A stretch of 64,000 bases of DNA, from assembly GCF_041262585.1 (NCBI RefSeq), contig NZ_JBGCBZ010000023.1, forward strand, positions 44,624 to 108,623, given 5' to 3'. Position 1 is the stretch's first letter. Each line of letters opens with the position of its first letter. Below are positions 36,654 through 44,662 of this stretch, piece by piece. Below the pieces are notes generated by a model, which was given only the letters and a program-made list of their open reading frames with translations, ran no database searches and was not told where the DNA came from. The DNA is from JAOEGB01 sp041262585. GTDB lineage: Bacteria > Actinomycetota > Actinomycetes > Streptosporangiales > Streptosporangiaceae. The position numbers were made by a program, and so were the translations under genes.

Positions 36654-37139
36654 CTACCCGAGCTGGCCGGCGATGGACTTGGCCCAGGCCCGGACCTGCT
36701 CGGGGTTGCGGAAGTCGCCGGCCATCGTCCGTGCCATGGCGGAGGCGGGGAATCCTCGCGCGTCCGCCGCGAGGCGGCCTCCGAAGGTCATGTGGCCGAT
36801 GGCGCCCAGACGGGCCATCCACTTGGCCGCCTTCCGCACCGGAGGGATGTCCTTCTCCTCGGCGGAACGGTCGAGGGGACCGCTGCTGAACATCCAGACC
36901 GACGACGACTGAAGCGTCTTCTCGTGGCGGCGGGCGAACCGCCGGGCGTCCCTGTGCCAGGAGCCCATGTAGACCGCGCCGCCGAGTATCACGGCGTCAT
37001 AGCCGCGCGCGTCGACCGCCGCATGCGCCGGGAGCACGTCGGCCTGGTGGCCTTCCTCCCGTAACGCCGCGCCTATCCACTCGGCGATCTCCGCCGTCGA
37101 GCCTCTCTTCGAGCCGTACGCCACGAGCACTCGCGCCAT
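36654..37139 (-). CDS. flavodoxin-domain protein
   Basis: A 161-residue flavodoxin fold. The FMN phosphate loop is VAYGSKRGSTAEIAEWIG, followed by YDAVILGGAVYMGSWHRDAR and the FSSGPLD loop. It resembles the protoporphyrinogen-oxidase HemG/flavodoxin group found in actinobacterial stress clusters. The ATG at 37139 has GGAG nine bases upstream. It lies 55 bases downstream of a universal stress protein gene on the same strand and is probably co-transcribed with it. Confidence 0.85.
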   Translation of the reverse strand: MARVLVAYGSKRGSTAEIAEWIGAALREEGHQADVLPAHAAVDARGYDAVILGGAVYMGSWHRDARRFARRHEKTLQSSSVWMFSSGPLDRSAEEKDIPPVRKAAKWMARLGAIGHMTFGGRLAADARGFPASAMARTMAGDFRNPEQVRAWAKSIAGQLG

Positions 37140-37194
37140 GACACTCATCTCCTTCGGCAGGCTGGAGACCGGCTCCCGGAGCCCGCCAGACCGG

Positions 37195-38064
37195 TCATCG
37201 CTCTGTTTGGCCTGGCCGGACGATCGCGACGGGGCAGTGCGCCCGGTAGAGGACGCCGTGGCTGACCGAGCCGAGCAGCGCTCCGCCGAACCCGCCACGC
37301 CCCCTCGACCCCACGACGACCAGGTCGGCGGTCCGCGAGGCGTCCGCCAGGGCGGGGATCGGGTGCCCGCAGACGGCCGACTCGACCAGCGGGACGTCGG
37401 GATGCTTGTCGCGCCACGGAGCCAGCCGCTGCCCGGCCGCACTCGACTCCCGGTCGAAGATCTCCCCCATCTCCCGCGTGTAGCCGACGGCGAAGGGCGA
37501 GAACATGGGGATGTCCCAGGCGTACACAGCGCGCACGCGGGCCTGCCGCAGCCTGGCCTCCTCGAACGCGAAGTCCACGGCCGCCTCGGAATGGGGAGAT
37601 CCGTCGAAGCCGACGACGACCTCGCCGTACACGGCCTGCTGGGTTCTCCGGACGACGACCAGGGGAGCGACCGCGTGCGTGGCGAGTCCCAGCCCGACGG
37701 ATCCGAGGACCAGTCCGGCGAAGCCGCCCATGCCCCGGCTGCCGACGACCACGACGCCGGCCCGCGCGGACTCGGTCATGAGCCGTTCGATGACGGCTCC
37801 CGTGACGAGGCCCGTGGTCACGTCGAGGCCGGGCGCGTGCTGCCGGGCCCGGTCGGCGGCCAGGGCCAGGACGCCCTCGCAGTGCTCGGTCAGCGACTCG
37901 CCGAAGCCCTCGATGCCGTGGAAGGGGTACTCGTTGGCCCACGGCTCCCGCACGTGGACGATCCTGAGCCTGGCGCCTCTCCTGTGGGCGTCGTCGGCGG
38001 CCCAGTCGACTGCGGCCAGAGCGGGCCTGGATCCGTCTACGGCGGCCACAATGAGTCCGGCCAT
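37195..38064 (-). CDS. universal stress protein, two UspA domains
   Basis: A 289-residue protein with two tandem UspA domains. The ATP-binding loop appears twice: VVGSRGMGGFAGLVLGSVGL in the first half and VVGSRGRGGFGGALLGSVSH in the second, each ending in APLVVVR or CPVAIVR. This is the G-2x-G-9x-G-S/T pattern of ATP-binding USPs. The ATG 38064 follows GGAGGAGA. The opposite-strand Hsp20 gene starts 164 bases away, and a DosR-like site lies between. Confidence 0.9.
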   Translation of the reverse strand: MAGLIVAAVDGSRPALAAVDWAADDAHRRGARLRIVHVREPWANEYPFHGIEGFGESLTEHCEGVLALAADRARQHAPGLDVTTGLVTGAVIERLMTESARAGVVVVGSRGMGGFAGLVLGSVGLGLATHAVAPLVVVRRTQQAVYGEVVVGFDGSPHSEAAVDFAFEEARLRQARVRAVYAWDIPMFSPFAVGYTREMGEIFDRESSAAGQRLAPWRDKHPDVPLVESAVCGHPIPALADASRTADLVVVGSRGRGGFGGALLGSVSHGVLYRAHCPVAIVRPGQTER

Positions 38065-38149
38065 GATCGATCTCCTCCGGGTAGGTCTGCGAATTTCATG
38101 ACATCCCGGCGGAGCGGGCCCGCACAGTGGCCGAACGGCCCTGACACAA

Positions 38150-38163
38150 GGGACCTCCGACTC
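38150..38163. promoter_or_regulatory. weak DosR/DevR-like box
   Basis: GGGACCTCCGACTC resembles the DosR/DevR consensus GGGACTTTNGNCCC at about nine of the twelve fixed positions. It lies between the divergent USP and Hsp20 genes, both typical members of DosR regulons. A stronger copy is at 40031. Confidence 0.4.
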
Positions 38164-38228
38164 CTGTGTCTCATCCCGTATGGCGATGTGATGGAGGCGT
38201 AGGTCAAGAGAAGACGGAGGTAGGGCTA

Positions 38229-38861
38229 ATGAGCGTACCGATGCGGCGGGAATCGAGAGGGCTCGTTCCCGAACTCTTCGACTGGCTGGAGGCACCGCTG
38301 GCCGCGCTGCGGCCGGTGACAGGGCAGCCGATCCGGTTCGAGGACTACGTCAAGGAGGGCCGGTACGTCCTGCGTGCCGAGCTCCCCGGGATCGACCCCG
38401 AGAAGGACCTTGAGATCACTGTGGCCAACGGCGTTCTGACCATCCACGCCGAACGGCGTCACGAGGAGCGGCACGCGTATCGGACCGAGTTCCGGTACGG
38501 CGCGTTCACCCGCTCCATCCCGCTGCCGCCCAACGCGGACGAGCGGAACATCAAGGCCACCTATGACCAGGGAATTCTCGAAGTCGTGGTGCAGCTCACC
38601 GCCGAGGAAGAAGAGGGCCGGCGGATCCGCGTCGAGAGGCCCGGCGGCCAGGCGCAGCTTGGCGAGCAGCAGGTCCGGCAGCCTGGGGAGATGGCTGAGG
38701 AGACGGCCGAGTTCGCCGAGCGGCCGGCGGAGGAGACCGAGTTCGCCGGGGGTCCGGCAGAGGAGTCAGCGGAGCTCGGCGAGGAGCCGGCCGAGGCGTC
38801 CGCGGAGTATGGCGAACGGCCCGCCGACCAGTCCGGCAGCCAGCCGGGCATGTCGAGCTGA
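38229..38861 (+). CDS. Hsp20/alpha-crystallin small heat-shock protein with acidic tail
   Basis: A 210-residue protein. Residues 30-135 are an alpha-crystallin domain (RFEDYVKEGRYVLRAELPGI, LTIHAERRHEERHAYRTEFR, IKATYDQGILEVVVQL). After it comes a 75-residue acidic tail with repeated units ERPAEET, GPAEESAE and EPAEASAE, which is unusual for the family. Small heat-shock proteins hold unfolded proteins without ATP. The ATG follows GGAGGTAGG. It belongs to a stress cluster with two USPs, a flavodoxin and DUF1876. Confidence 0.9.
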   Translation: MSVPMRRESRGLVPELFDWLEAPLAALRPVTGQPIRFEDYVKEGRYVLRAELPGIDPEKDLEITVANGVLTIHAERRHEERHAYRTEFRYGAFTRSIPLPPNADERNIKATYDQGILEVVVQLTAEEEEGRRIRVERPGGQAQLGEQQVRQPGEMAEETAEFAERPAEETEFAGGPAEESAELGEEPAEASAEYGERPADQSGSQPGMSS

Positions 38862-38877
38862 GCTCCCCCCTTCAAGA

Positions 38878-38904
38878 CGGGCCCGTCCGGCCGGGGCGGG
38901 CCCG
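38878..38904. terminator. GC-rich hairpins after the Hsp20 gene
   Basis: CGGGCCCG occurs at 38878-38885 and again at 38897-38904, and can pair with itself or across an 11-base loop. It is 17 bases after the Hsp20 stop, a normal terminator position, though no T-run follows. Confidence 0.45.
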
Positions 38905-39072
38905 GCTTGGGCTCCGAGGCGGCCGACCACGCCGACCACGCCGACCACACGGACGAAGACGCGGACGCGGAACGTCACGATCAGGGATGTCAAGCCGTTC
39001 GGCGACGGCACTCCCTTCACGAGCCGGGCCTTTACGAGCCGGGACTGCGGGGTCAGGACCGCGCCAGGAGCG

Positions 39073-39921
39073 TCAGGAGCGGACGACGGCGACCGGGCAG
39101 TGGGCGTGGTGCAGGACGGCGCGGCTGACGGATCCGAGCACGACCGACCCCAGGGCGCCGCGGCCATGGGACCCGACCACGAGCAGGTCGGCCTTGCTGG
39201 ACGCGTCGGTGAGCGCGTCGACCGGGTGCGCGAAGAGGACGTCCTCCGTCACCGGCACGTCGGGGTATTCGCTCCGCCATACGTCGATCTTCTGGGTGGC
39301 GGCCCGTTGCTGGGCCTCCCGGACCTCGTCCATGTCATAGGTGATCTCGGTCGCGAAGGCGTGCACGGGGAACTGCCACGCGAAGACCGCGCGAAGCGCG
39401 CCGCCGCGGAGCCTGGCCTGCTCGAACGCGTACGCCACGGCGGGCTCGCATTCCTCGGAGTCGTCGATGCCCACGACGACCTCCCCGTGCTTGTCCTCCC
39501 ATCCGGGGCGTACGACCACGACCGGGCCGTGGGCCTGGCCGGCCACGTGCGTGCTGACCGAGCCGACCACGATTCCGGCGAAGCCCCCCAGCCCCCTGCT
39601 GCCAAGGACGACCTCGGTCGCCTCCTTGGCCTTGTCACGCAGGACCTTGGCCGGCAGGCCCTCGATGATCTCCGTACTGACCGTCACACCGGGCTGGCGC
39701 CTGCGCGCGGCCTCGTCGGCCTGGGCCAGCGCGCGTTCGGCGTGCGTGGCCAGCGGATCACCTTCGTACGACGGGAACTTCGCGATGCCGTACGCCCACC
39801 GGTCGACGACGGAGACGAAGCGCAACGGGCAACCCCGGCGGGCGGCGTCGTCCGCGGCCCACTCGGCGGCGGCCAGCGCGTTGGGCGAGCCGTCCGTGCC
39901 CGCGATGATCGGATCGGTCAT
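39073..39921 (-). CDS. universal stress protein, two UspA domains
   Basis: A 282-residue protein with two UspA domains. VVLGSRGLGGFAGIVVGSVS ends the first and VVGSHGRGALGSVVLGSVSR the second; each is followed by a GPVVVVR or CPVAVVR strand. It is a paralogue of the USP at 37195 and probably arose by duplication within the cluster. The ATG at 39921 follows GGAGGAAGCC. It is divergent from the DUF1876 gene, with a good DosR-like box in the gap. Confidence 0.9.
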   Translation of the reverse strand: MTDPIIAGTDGSPNALAAAEWAADDAARRGCPLRFVSVVDRWAYGIAKFPSYEGDPLATHAERALAQADEAARRRQPGVTVSTEIIEGLPAKVLRDKAKEATEVVLGSRGLGGFAGIVVGSVSTHVAGQAHGPVVVVRPGWEDKHGEVVVGIDDSEECEPAVAYAFEQARLRGGALRAVFAWQFPVHAFATEITYDMDEVREAQQRAATQKIDVWRSEYPDVPVTEDVLFAHPVDALTDASSKADLLVVGSHGRGALGSVVLGSVSRAVLHHAHCPVAVVRS

Positions 39922-40030
39922 GGCTTCCTCCTTTTTCTCCATGGGACCTTGCCTGGGGAAAGGCTCCCCAGGGCCGGAGGTCCCGAGCTCCACGGCCGAA
40001 AGACGGCTCTTACCTACGGCAGGCCGTACC

Positions 40031-40044
40031 AGGTCGAAAGTCCC
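40031..40044 (-). promoter_or_regulatory. DosR/DevR-like box
   Basis: The minus-strand sequence GGGACTTTCGACCT matches the DosR/DevR consensus GGGACTTTNGNCCC at all fixed positions except the last. It lies 52 bases before the DUF1876 start and 110 bases from the start of the divergent USP gene. Both gene types belong to the dormancy (DosR) regulon in mycobacteria. Control is inferred; no dosR/dosS gene is in the window. Confidence 0.6.
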
Positions 40045-40095
40045 TTCCAGCGGCCCGTTCGCCGGAGGGATGCTGGATGCCGGGAGGTGTTCGTC

Positions 40096-40365
40096 ATGAA
40101 GACCAAACGATGGACCGTGGAGATCTTCCTCAACGAGGACGACAACGACGACCTCACCACCGCGACCGCCGTGCTGTACACGGGAGCGGGCAGGAGGCAC
40201 GAGAGCGTCGGCCACGCCCGCCGGAACCCGTCTGACCGGCCGGTCCCGGAGATCGGCGACGAACTGGCGGCGGGGCGCGCGCTTTCCGATCTGTCGGCCA
40301 AGCTGATCGGCGACGGCGCGGAGGACGTCGCCCAGATGGCCGGACCGGCGTACGAAACGCACTGA
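40096..40365 (+). CDS. DUF1876 (dsRBD-like) protein
   Basis: An 89-residue protein of the DUF1876 family, whose fold is similar to the double-stranded-RNA-binding domain. It begins MKTKRWTVEIFLNEDDNDD and has LTTATAVLYTGAGRRHESVG and RALSDLSAKLIGDGAEDVA. In mycobacteria members lie in the DosR regulon beside USPs. Its position here next to a USP and a DosR-like box agrees with that. Confidence 0.88.
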   Translation: MKTKRWTVEIFLNEDDNDDLTTATAVLYTGAGRRHESVGHARRNPSDRPVPEIGDELAAGRALSDLSAKLIGDGAEDVAQMAGPAYETH

Positions 40366-40583
40366 CCACGCACCGACCACTGGGCATTGGGGCCACTGGG
40401 CCACTGGGCCACGATCGACGGCGGATGGCCCCGGTCGTGACGCCGGGACCGGTCGTGAGGCGGCGGACAAGTCGGCAGGCCGGGGGTCGTGAGACTCGGC
40501 CGTGAGACTCCGAGTGCGGTCGCCGGCCGGATTCGGTTGACCGCTGGGCGAGGCCCGGGAGCCCGCGCACGAGTCACGGGGAG

Positions 40584-41552
40584 TCACTCCTCACGGGTGA
40601 CCTCCTCCGGGTCCTTGTCCTCGCGGATTCCCCGCCACGAGGGATGGCGGAGCCGGTGCTCGCCGGTCCACTCGGCGTACTGGACCTCGCCCACGAGGAC
40701 GGGCTCCACCCAGTGCGCGCCCCTGGCCTCCTCTCGCGGGGGCCCCTCGTCGTAGGGCGGCGTGTCCCGCTCCAGCGGCGCGAGCCGTTCGGCCAGGTCG
40801 CGGAGCGTCGCCTGGGTGAATCCCGTCCCGACACTCCCGGCGTAGCGGAAGCGGCCCTGGTCATATACGCCCACGAGCAGCGACCCGATCACGCCGCGGC
40901 GACGGCCCTCCCCCGGTTTCCAGCCGCCCACGACGACCTCCTGCGTGCGGAAGTTCTTGACCTTCACCCAGTCCGGAGAGCGCCTGCCGGGCCGGTACGG
41001 CGAGGTCAGCCGCTTGGCGACCACTCCCTCGAAGCCCAGCCGGCGCGACTCGGCGAGGGCGTGGGCGCCGCCGTCCCGGTAGTACGGCGGGACGTCCCAG
41101 TGCGCTCCCCTCTCCACGAGCTGCTCCAGGAGGCCGCGGCGAGCGGTGTACGGCATGGCGATCGAGGACGCCGCGTTCACGTGCAGCACGTCGAACAGCA
41201 GGAAGGTAACCGGCACCGTCGTCATCAACTGAGCGATCTTCACCTCGTGCCGCTGGTGCATCCGCGGCTGCAACGCCTCGAACGACGGCCTGCCCCGCTC
41301 GTCGAACGCCACGATCTCCCCGTCGAGCACGAGATCGTGGCCGCCCACGGCTCTGGCGAGCCCGAGCGTCTCCGGGTACGCCGCGGTGATGTCCTTGGCG
41401 TTCCTGGAGATCAGCCGGAGCCTGCCGCCCTCGATGTAGGCCAGCGCCCTGACGCCGTCCCACTTCATCTCGTGGGCGTACCACTCGTCGGGCTCCGGCA
41501 TCGTCCCGGGCTGCGCCAGCATCGGCGAGTACACCGGCAGTCCGCTGCCCAT
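40584..41552 (-). CDS. ATP-dependent DNA ligase
   Basis: A 322-residue ligase with only the catalytic core: an adenylation domain and OB fold. The AMP-binding lysine motif is KWDGVR (K30), and further motifs are LVLDGEIVAFDERG, FEGVVAKRLTSPYRPG and DWVKVKNFRTQEVVVGGW. It matches LigD-type ligase domains and actinobacterial LigC, which repair breaks by joining nicks with ATP. No Ku, polymerase or nuclease gene accompanies it. Its start lies 9 bases after the stop of the upstream subtilisin gene, which suggests translational coupling. Confidence 0.9.
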   Translation of the reverse strand: MGSGLPVYSPMLAQPGTMPEPDEWYAHEMKWDGVRALAYIEGGRLRLISRNAKDITAAYPETLGLARAVGGHDLVLDGEIVAFDERGRPSFEALQPRMHQRHEVKIAQLMTTVPVTFLLFDVLHVNAASSIAMPYTARRGLLEQLVERGAHWDVPPYYRDGGAHALAESRRLGFEGVVAKRLTSPYRPGRRSPDWVKVKNFRTQEVVVGGWKPGEGRRRGVIGSLLVGVYDQGRFRYAGSVGTGFTQATLRDLAERLAPLERDTPPYDEGPPREEARGAHWVEPVLVGEVQYAEWTGEHRLRHPSWRGIREDKDPEEVTREE

Positions 41553-41561
41553 GGCGGACCT

Positions 41562-43925
41562 TCAGTCGATCAGGTCGGTGCCCTGTTGGTCGGTGAAGAG
41601 TCCGGCGGCGCGCATCTCCTCGGCGAGCCAGGCGAGCGGGGCTCCTGGCGGCACACCGTTCCCGGCCACCATGCCGCTCGGCTGCACCACTCCGTTCGGC
41701 GGCACCATGCCAATGCCCTGCCCGGCGGCCACGCCGTACCCGGAGACCACGCCCTGCCCGGCAGCCACGCCGTAACCCGAGACCACGCCCTGTCCGGGAA
41801 CCACGCCGTTCGCCATCATCACGCCGTCGCCCATCACCATGCCGTGCCCGGCCACCACCCCATTTCCCGGAATCATGCCGTCGGGGGGCGCCATGCCGTT
41901 CCCGATCAGCATGCCGTTCCCGGCTCCGGCCACGCCGCTCCAGGACACGGGCTCGATCCCCGGAAGGGGCCCGGGAAGGGGCCCGTTTCCCAGCACCGGC
42001 CCATTCCCTGAGGCAGGCCCGTGCCCGAAGACAGGGCCAGTCCCAGAGGCGTATCCGTGTCCGGAGACGTAACCGTGTCCGGAGACAGGGCGGTTCCCGG
42101 GAACGTATCCGTGTCCGTTGATCGGGCCGTTGCCCGAGGGCGGCCCTCCTCCAGCGGCGGCCTGTCCCTGCGCCGGATGCGCGGCCGGAACGATCAGCCC
42201 GGCCCAGAGCATCTCGACGGTGAGCCGGTCGAGCAGAGGCCGCACCTCGCCGGCTTGCGGCGCGACGTGCGCGAGCGCCGGCCCGAGGGCGACCACCGCG
42301 TTCGGCAGGCCTGCTCCCGTGCGGTGCGGGTCACCCAGGTCCAGAGCGATGCAGCTCGACTTGATGATCTGGAACAGGCGGTCCACCCGGCGGGCGTCGC
42401 GCGCGCTGTAGCCGTTGCTGAAGTCGCCCCTGAAGTCGCCCCTGAAGTCGGCATGGTGCGCCAGCACGAGGGCCGCCAGGCCGGAGACGTGAGGCGCGGC
42501 CATGGACGTGCCGTCCAACGCGGCATAGGAGTCCGGCGGAACGGCGGACAACACGGCCACGCCGGGCGCGCAGACGTCGACCTCGGGCCCATGACAGCTG
42601 AACCGGGCCGAGAAGTATCCCTCGACGGTCCATTGCCCGAGGATCTCCGCGGCATGGGACGAGCCGACCGGAAACGCGTCGGCCCTGCCGATGGCCGCCA
42701 CGGTGAGAACGCTCGGCAGGTTGCCGGGGAAGCCGACCGGACCGCCGTCGTTGCCCGCGGCGACGACGCACGCCACGCCCGCGTTGCGGGCCTGGTCGAT
42801 CTTGGCGGCGACGAGCTGGGAGGGATGCCTGCTTCCCAGGCTCAGGTTCACGATGTCGATCCCCTGCTCGATGCAGTAATCGAGCGCCTCGATGAGATCG
42901 CTGAACCGGCCTCCAGGGAAGATCTTGCAGGCGTGGACCTCCGCCTCGACGGCGAAACCGACGATGCCCCGGCCGTTGTCCGCTCCGCTGATGATCCCGG
43001 CGCAGGGCGAGCCGTGGGAGGCCGCGTCCACCGTCCAGCCGTCAGGCTCGCGCCCCACCAGATCGACTCCGGCCGTCACCCGGTCGAGCAGATCGGGATG
43101 GTCCGTGGCCGTTCCCGAGTCGACGATGGCGATCTTGACTCCGGCGCCGCGGAATGTCGGGGGCAGCCGGTCGAGGCTCATCGCCTGCTGCCCCCAGCCG
43201 AACACCTGCCGGCCGGGAAACCCCTCGAACGTGTCCGACAGCTTCGTCAGCTCGATCAGGTTGTCCCTGGTCGTCGACAGGGCCGGCCGGTGGAGCCGGC
43301 GGCTCCAGTAGCCCGAGCGCGGTTTGACCACGACACCGGCGATGGAGTCCGGCGTCTCCCCCACCATCGTGATCGTCGCGCGGCCGTCGGCTCCCGTCAC
43401 GGCCTGCGCCGGCCAGCCGTACCCGGTGACGAACACGGTCGCCGCCGGAACGGGCTTACCCTCGGCATCCCGGACCAGGAAGGTGAAGGTGCTCTCGAGT
43501 CCCGCGGGAAGAACGGCCGCCGCGGCCCGCCGCTTCCGGGGCGGCATGGGCACCTCGGTGCAGGTGAGCAGCCGATCACGTTCGATGTGCACCTGGGGCA
43601 GCCGTCGCCGCAGGTCGAGCGCGTGCTGGGCGGTCATGTCCACGACCACGACGGCGGGATACCCGTTCCCCGCCCGCGCCGGAATGAGGCGGTGCACGCG
43701 CACTTCGGGGTCGTCCTCCAGCAGCTTGTGCACGGCGCCCCCGTCGAGAGCCGGCCCACCCACACCGATGGCCGCGAGGTACGGCTCGGGCAGCGCCGCG
43801 ACCATGTAGCGCCGAGGACGGGGCTCCACGACCTGCGGCCCCTGCCGCGGCGTCTGCCTCGCCCGGTTCGGGGCGGGCGTGCGGGGCTCCTCGGTTTCGT
43901 TCCTGGGCTTCTCGTTGCTGGTCAC
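41562..43925 (-). CDS. S8 (subtilisin-like) serine protease with Gly-rich repeat tail
   Basis: About 787 residues. The catalytic triad is Asp269 (IAIVDSGT), His304 (AASHGSPCAGI) and Ser474 (LDGTSMAAPHVSGLAALV), with oxyanion Asn392 in VVAAGND. The first 140 residues form a region with no signal peptide, and residues 145-215 look like an immunoglobulin-like domain (FTFLVRDAEGKPVPAATVFV). The last 200 residues are a Gly/Asn/Pro/Val repeat tail (SGHGYVSGHGYASG, GNGMAPPDGMIPGNG), including an exact 12-residue repeat. GTG 43925 (VTSNEKPRNE) is the preferred start; a TTG at 44000 is possible. Without an export signal the protease may act inside the cell or use another route. It is in line with two low-complexity genes upstream. 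Confidence 0.86.
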   Translation of the reverse strand: MTSNEKPRNETEEPRTPAPNRARQTPRQGPQVVEPRPRRYMVAALPEPYLAAIGVGGPALDGGAVHKLLEDDPEVRVHRLIPARAGNGYPAVVVVDMTAQHALDLRRRLPQVHIERDRLLTCTEVPMPPRKRRAAAAVLPAGLESTFTFLVRDAEGKPVPAATVFVTGYGWPAQAVTGADGRATITMVGETPDSIAGVVVKPRSGYWSRRLHRPALSTTRDNLIELTKLSDTFEGFPGRQVFGWGQQAMSLDRLPPTFRGAGVKIAIVDSGTATDHPDLLDRVTAGVDLVGREPDGWTVDAASHGSPCAGIISGADNGRGIVGFAVEAEVHACKIFPGGRFSDLIEALDYCIEQGIDIVNLSLGSRHPSQLVAAKIDQARNAGVACVVAAGNDGGPVGFPGNLPSVLTVAAIGRADAFPVGSSHAAEILGQWTVEGYFSARFSCHGPEVDVCAPGVAVLSAVPPDSYAALDGTSMAAPHVSGLAALVLAHHADFRGDFRGDFSNGYSARDARRVDRLFQIIKSSCIALDLGDPHRTGAGLPNAVVALGPALAHVAPQAGEVRPLLDRLTVEMLWAGLIVPAAHPAQGQAAAGGGPPSGNGPINGHGYVPGNRPVSGHGYVSGHGYASGTGPVFGHGPASGNGPVLGNGPLPGPLPGIEPVSWSGVAGAGNGMLIGNGMAPPDGMIPGNGVVAGHGMVMGDGVMMANGVVPGQGVVSGYGVAAGQGVVSGYGVAAGQGIGMVPPNGVVQPSGMVAGNGVPPGAPLAWLAEEMRAAGLFTDQQGTDLID
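41721..41792. repeat. 36-bp tandem repeat in the protease tail
   Basis: Two near-identical 36-bp units encode GVVSGYGVAAGQ twice in a row. A few silent third-base differences separate them, so this repeat is older than the one in the GGT gene. Confidence 0.75.
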
Positions 43926-44142
43926 TACCGTCTCGACTCTCCCCAGCTCACGCTGGTCTCGCTGGCCGTGCCCGCAGGCTCGACGAGGAATCAGGCTCAA
44001 TCGTCACTGGCGGCCCACAGCATCACCGGCGAGCGGCGGCAAGGGAGCGAGGGCCGAGCCGTCTTCCACTTCCGATCAGTTCCGATCAGTACGGCAGGGG
44101 CCCGGACCGGCCATCGACCGGTCCGGGCGCTCTGTGAGCGAG

Positions 44143-44652
44143 TCACAGTGGCGGGCTGCCGGGCCGCACGGCGGTGACGGCGCCGTTGCCGTCACCGCCG
44201 GCGCCCGTCCTGGCGTCGCCGCTCGTGCTGTCGCCGCCGCAGGCGCCGTCGACGATGCTCAAGACGGACTGGATCTGGGCCATGCACGCCTCGTGCCGGC
44301 CTATCCGGTACATCTGCACCGCCTGGACGAGCAGTGGGATGACCCCGGCGATCTGCGGCGCCTGCGGGAGCGACGCCTGCAGCCAGCCGTACAGCTGTTG
44401 CAGGGTCACCGCGCACTGCGCCTGCAGCGGGCCGAGCGGCCCGGGCTGCTCAGGGACCGGCCCCATTGCCGATCCCATCGCCGCTCCGATCGCCGGGCCG
44501 CCCGCCAGGCCAACCGCCGGACCCACCATCAGGCCGACCGCGTGGCCGGCCGCCGGACTCGTCACCGGTCCCATGGCGGGATTCGCTTCCACGCCGGCTC
44601 CGTCCGCTATGGCACCGGGTCCCGGTGGCCGCTCACCCGTCGGGTCCACCAT
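44143..44652 (-). CDS. Ala/Gly-rich protein with helical C-terminal half
   Basis: A 169-residue protein (or one codon shorter from GTG). Residues 22-65 are a low-complexity Gly/Ala/Pro/Met stretch with GPAVGLAGGPAIGAAMGSAM. Residues 75-140 are predicted helices: PLQAQCAVTLQQLYGWLQAS, QIAGVIPLLVQAVQMYRIGR and HEACMAQIQSVLSIVDGACG, with three Cys. The ribosome site is GGAGG. It starts 10 bases after the stop of the Q-rich gene, so the two are almost certainly translated from one message. No family is recognised. Confidence 0.7.
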   Translation of the reverse strand: MVDPTGERPPGPGAIADGAGVEANPAMGPVTSPAAGHAVGLMVGPAVGLAGGPAIGAAMGSAMGPVPEQPGPLGPLQAQCAVTLQQLYGWLQASLPQAPQIAGVIPLLVQAVQMYRIGRHEACMAQIQSVLSIVDGACGGDSTSGDARTGAGGDGNGAVTAVRPGSPPL

Positions 44653-44662
44653 GTGCCTCCGC

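Noticed and set aside
40584..41552. A non-homologous end-joining operon
   Set aside because: Only the ligase is present; no Ku, polymerase or nuclease gene lies within several kb on either side.
42021..44177. A 718-residue plus-strand frame over the S8 protease
   Set aside because: Antisense shadow; the protease on the minus strand has a complete catalytic triad.
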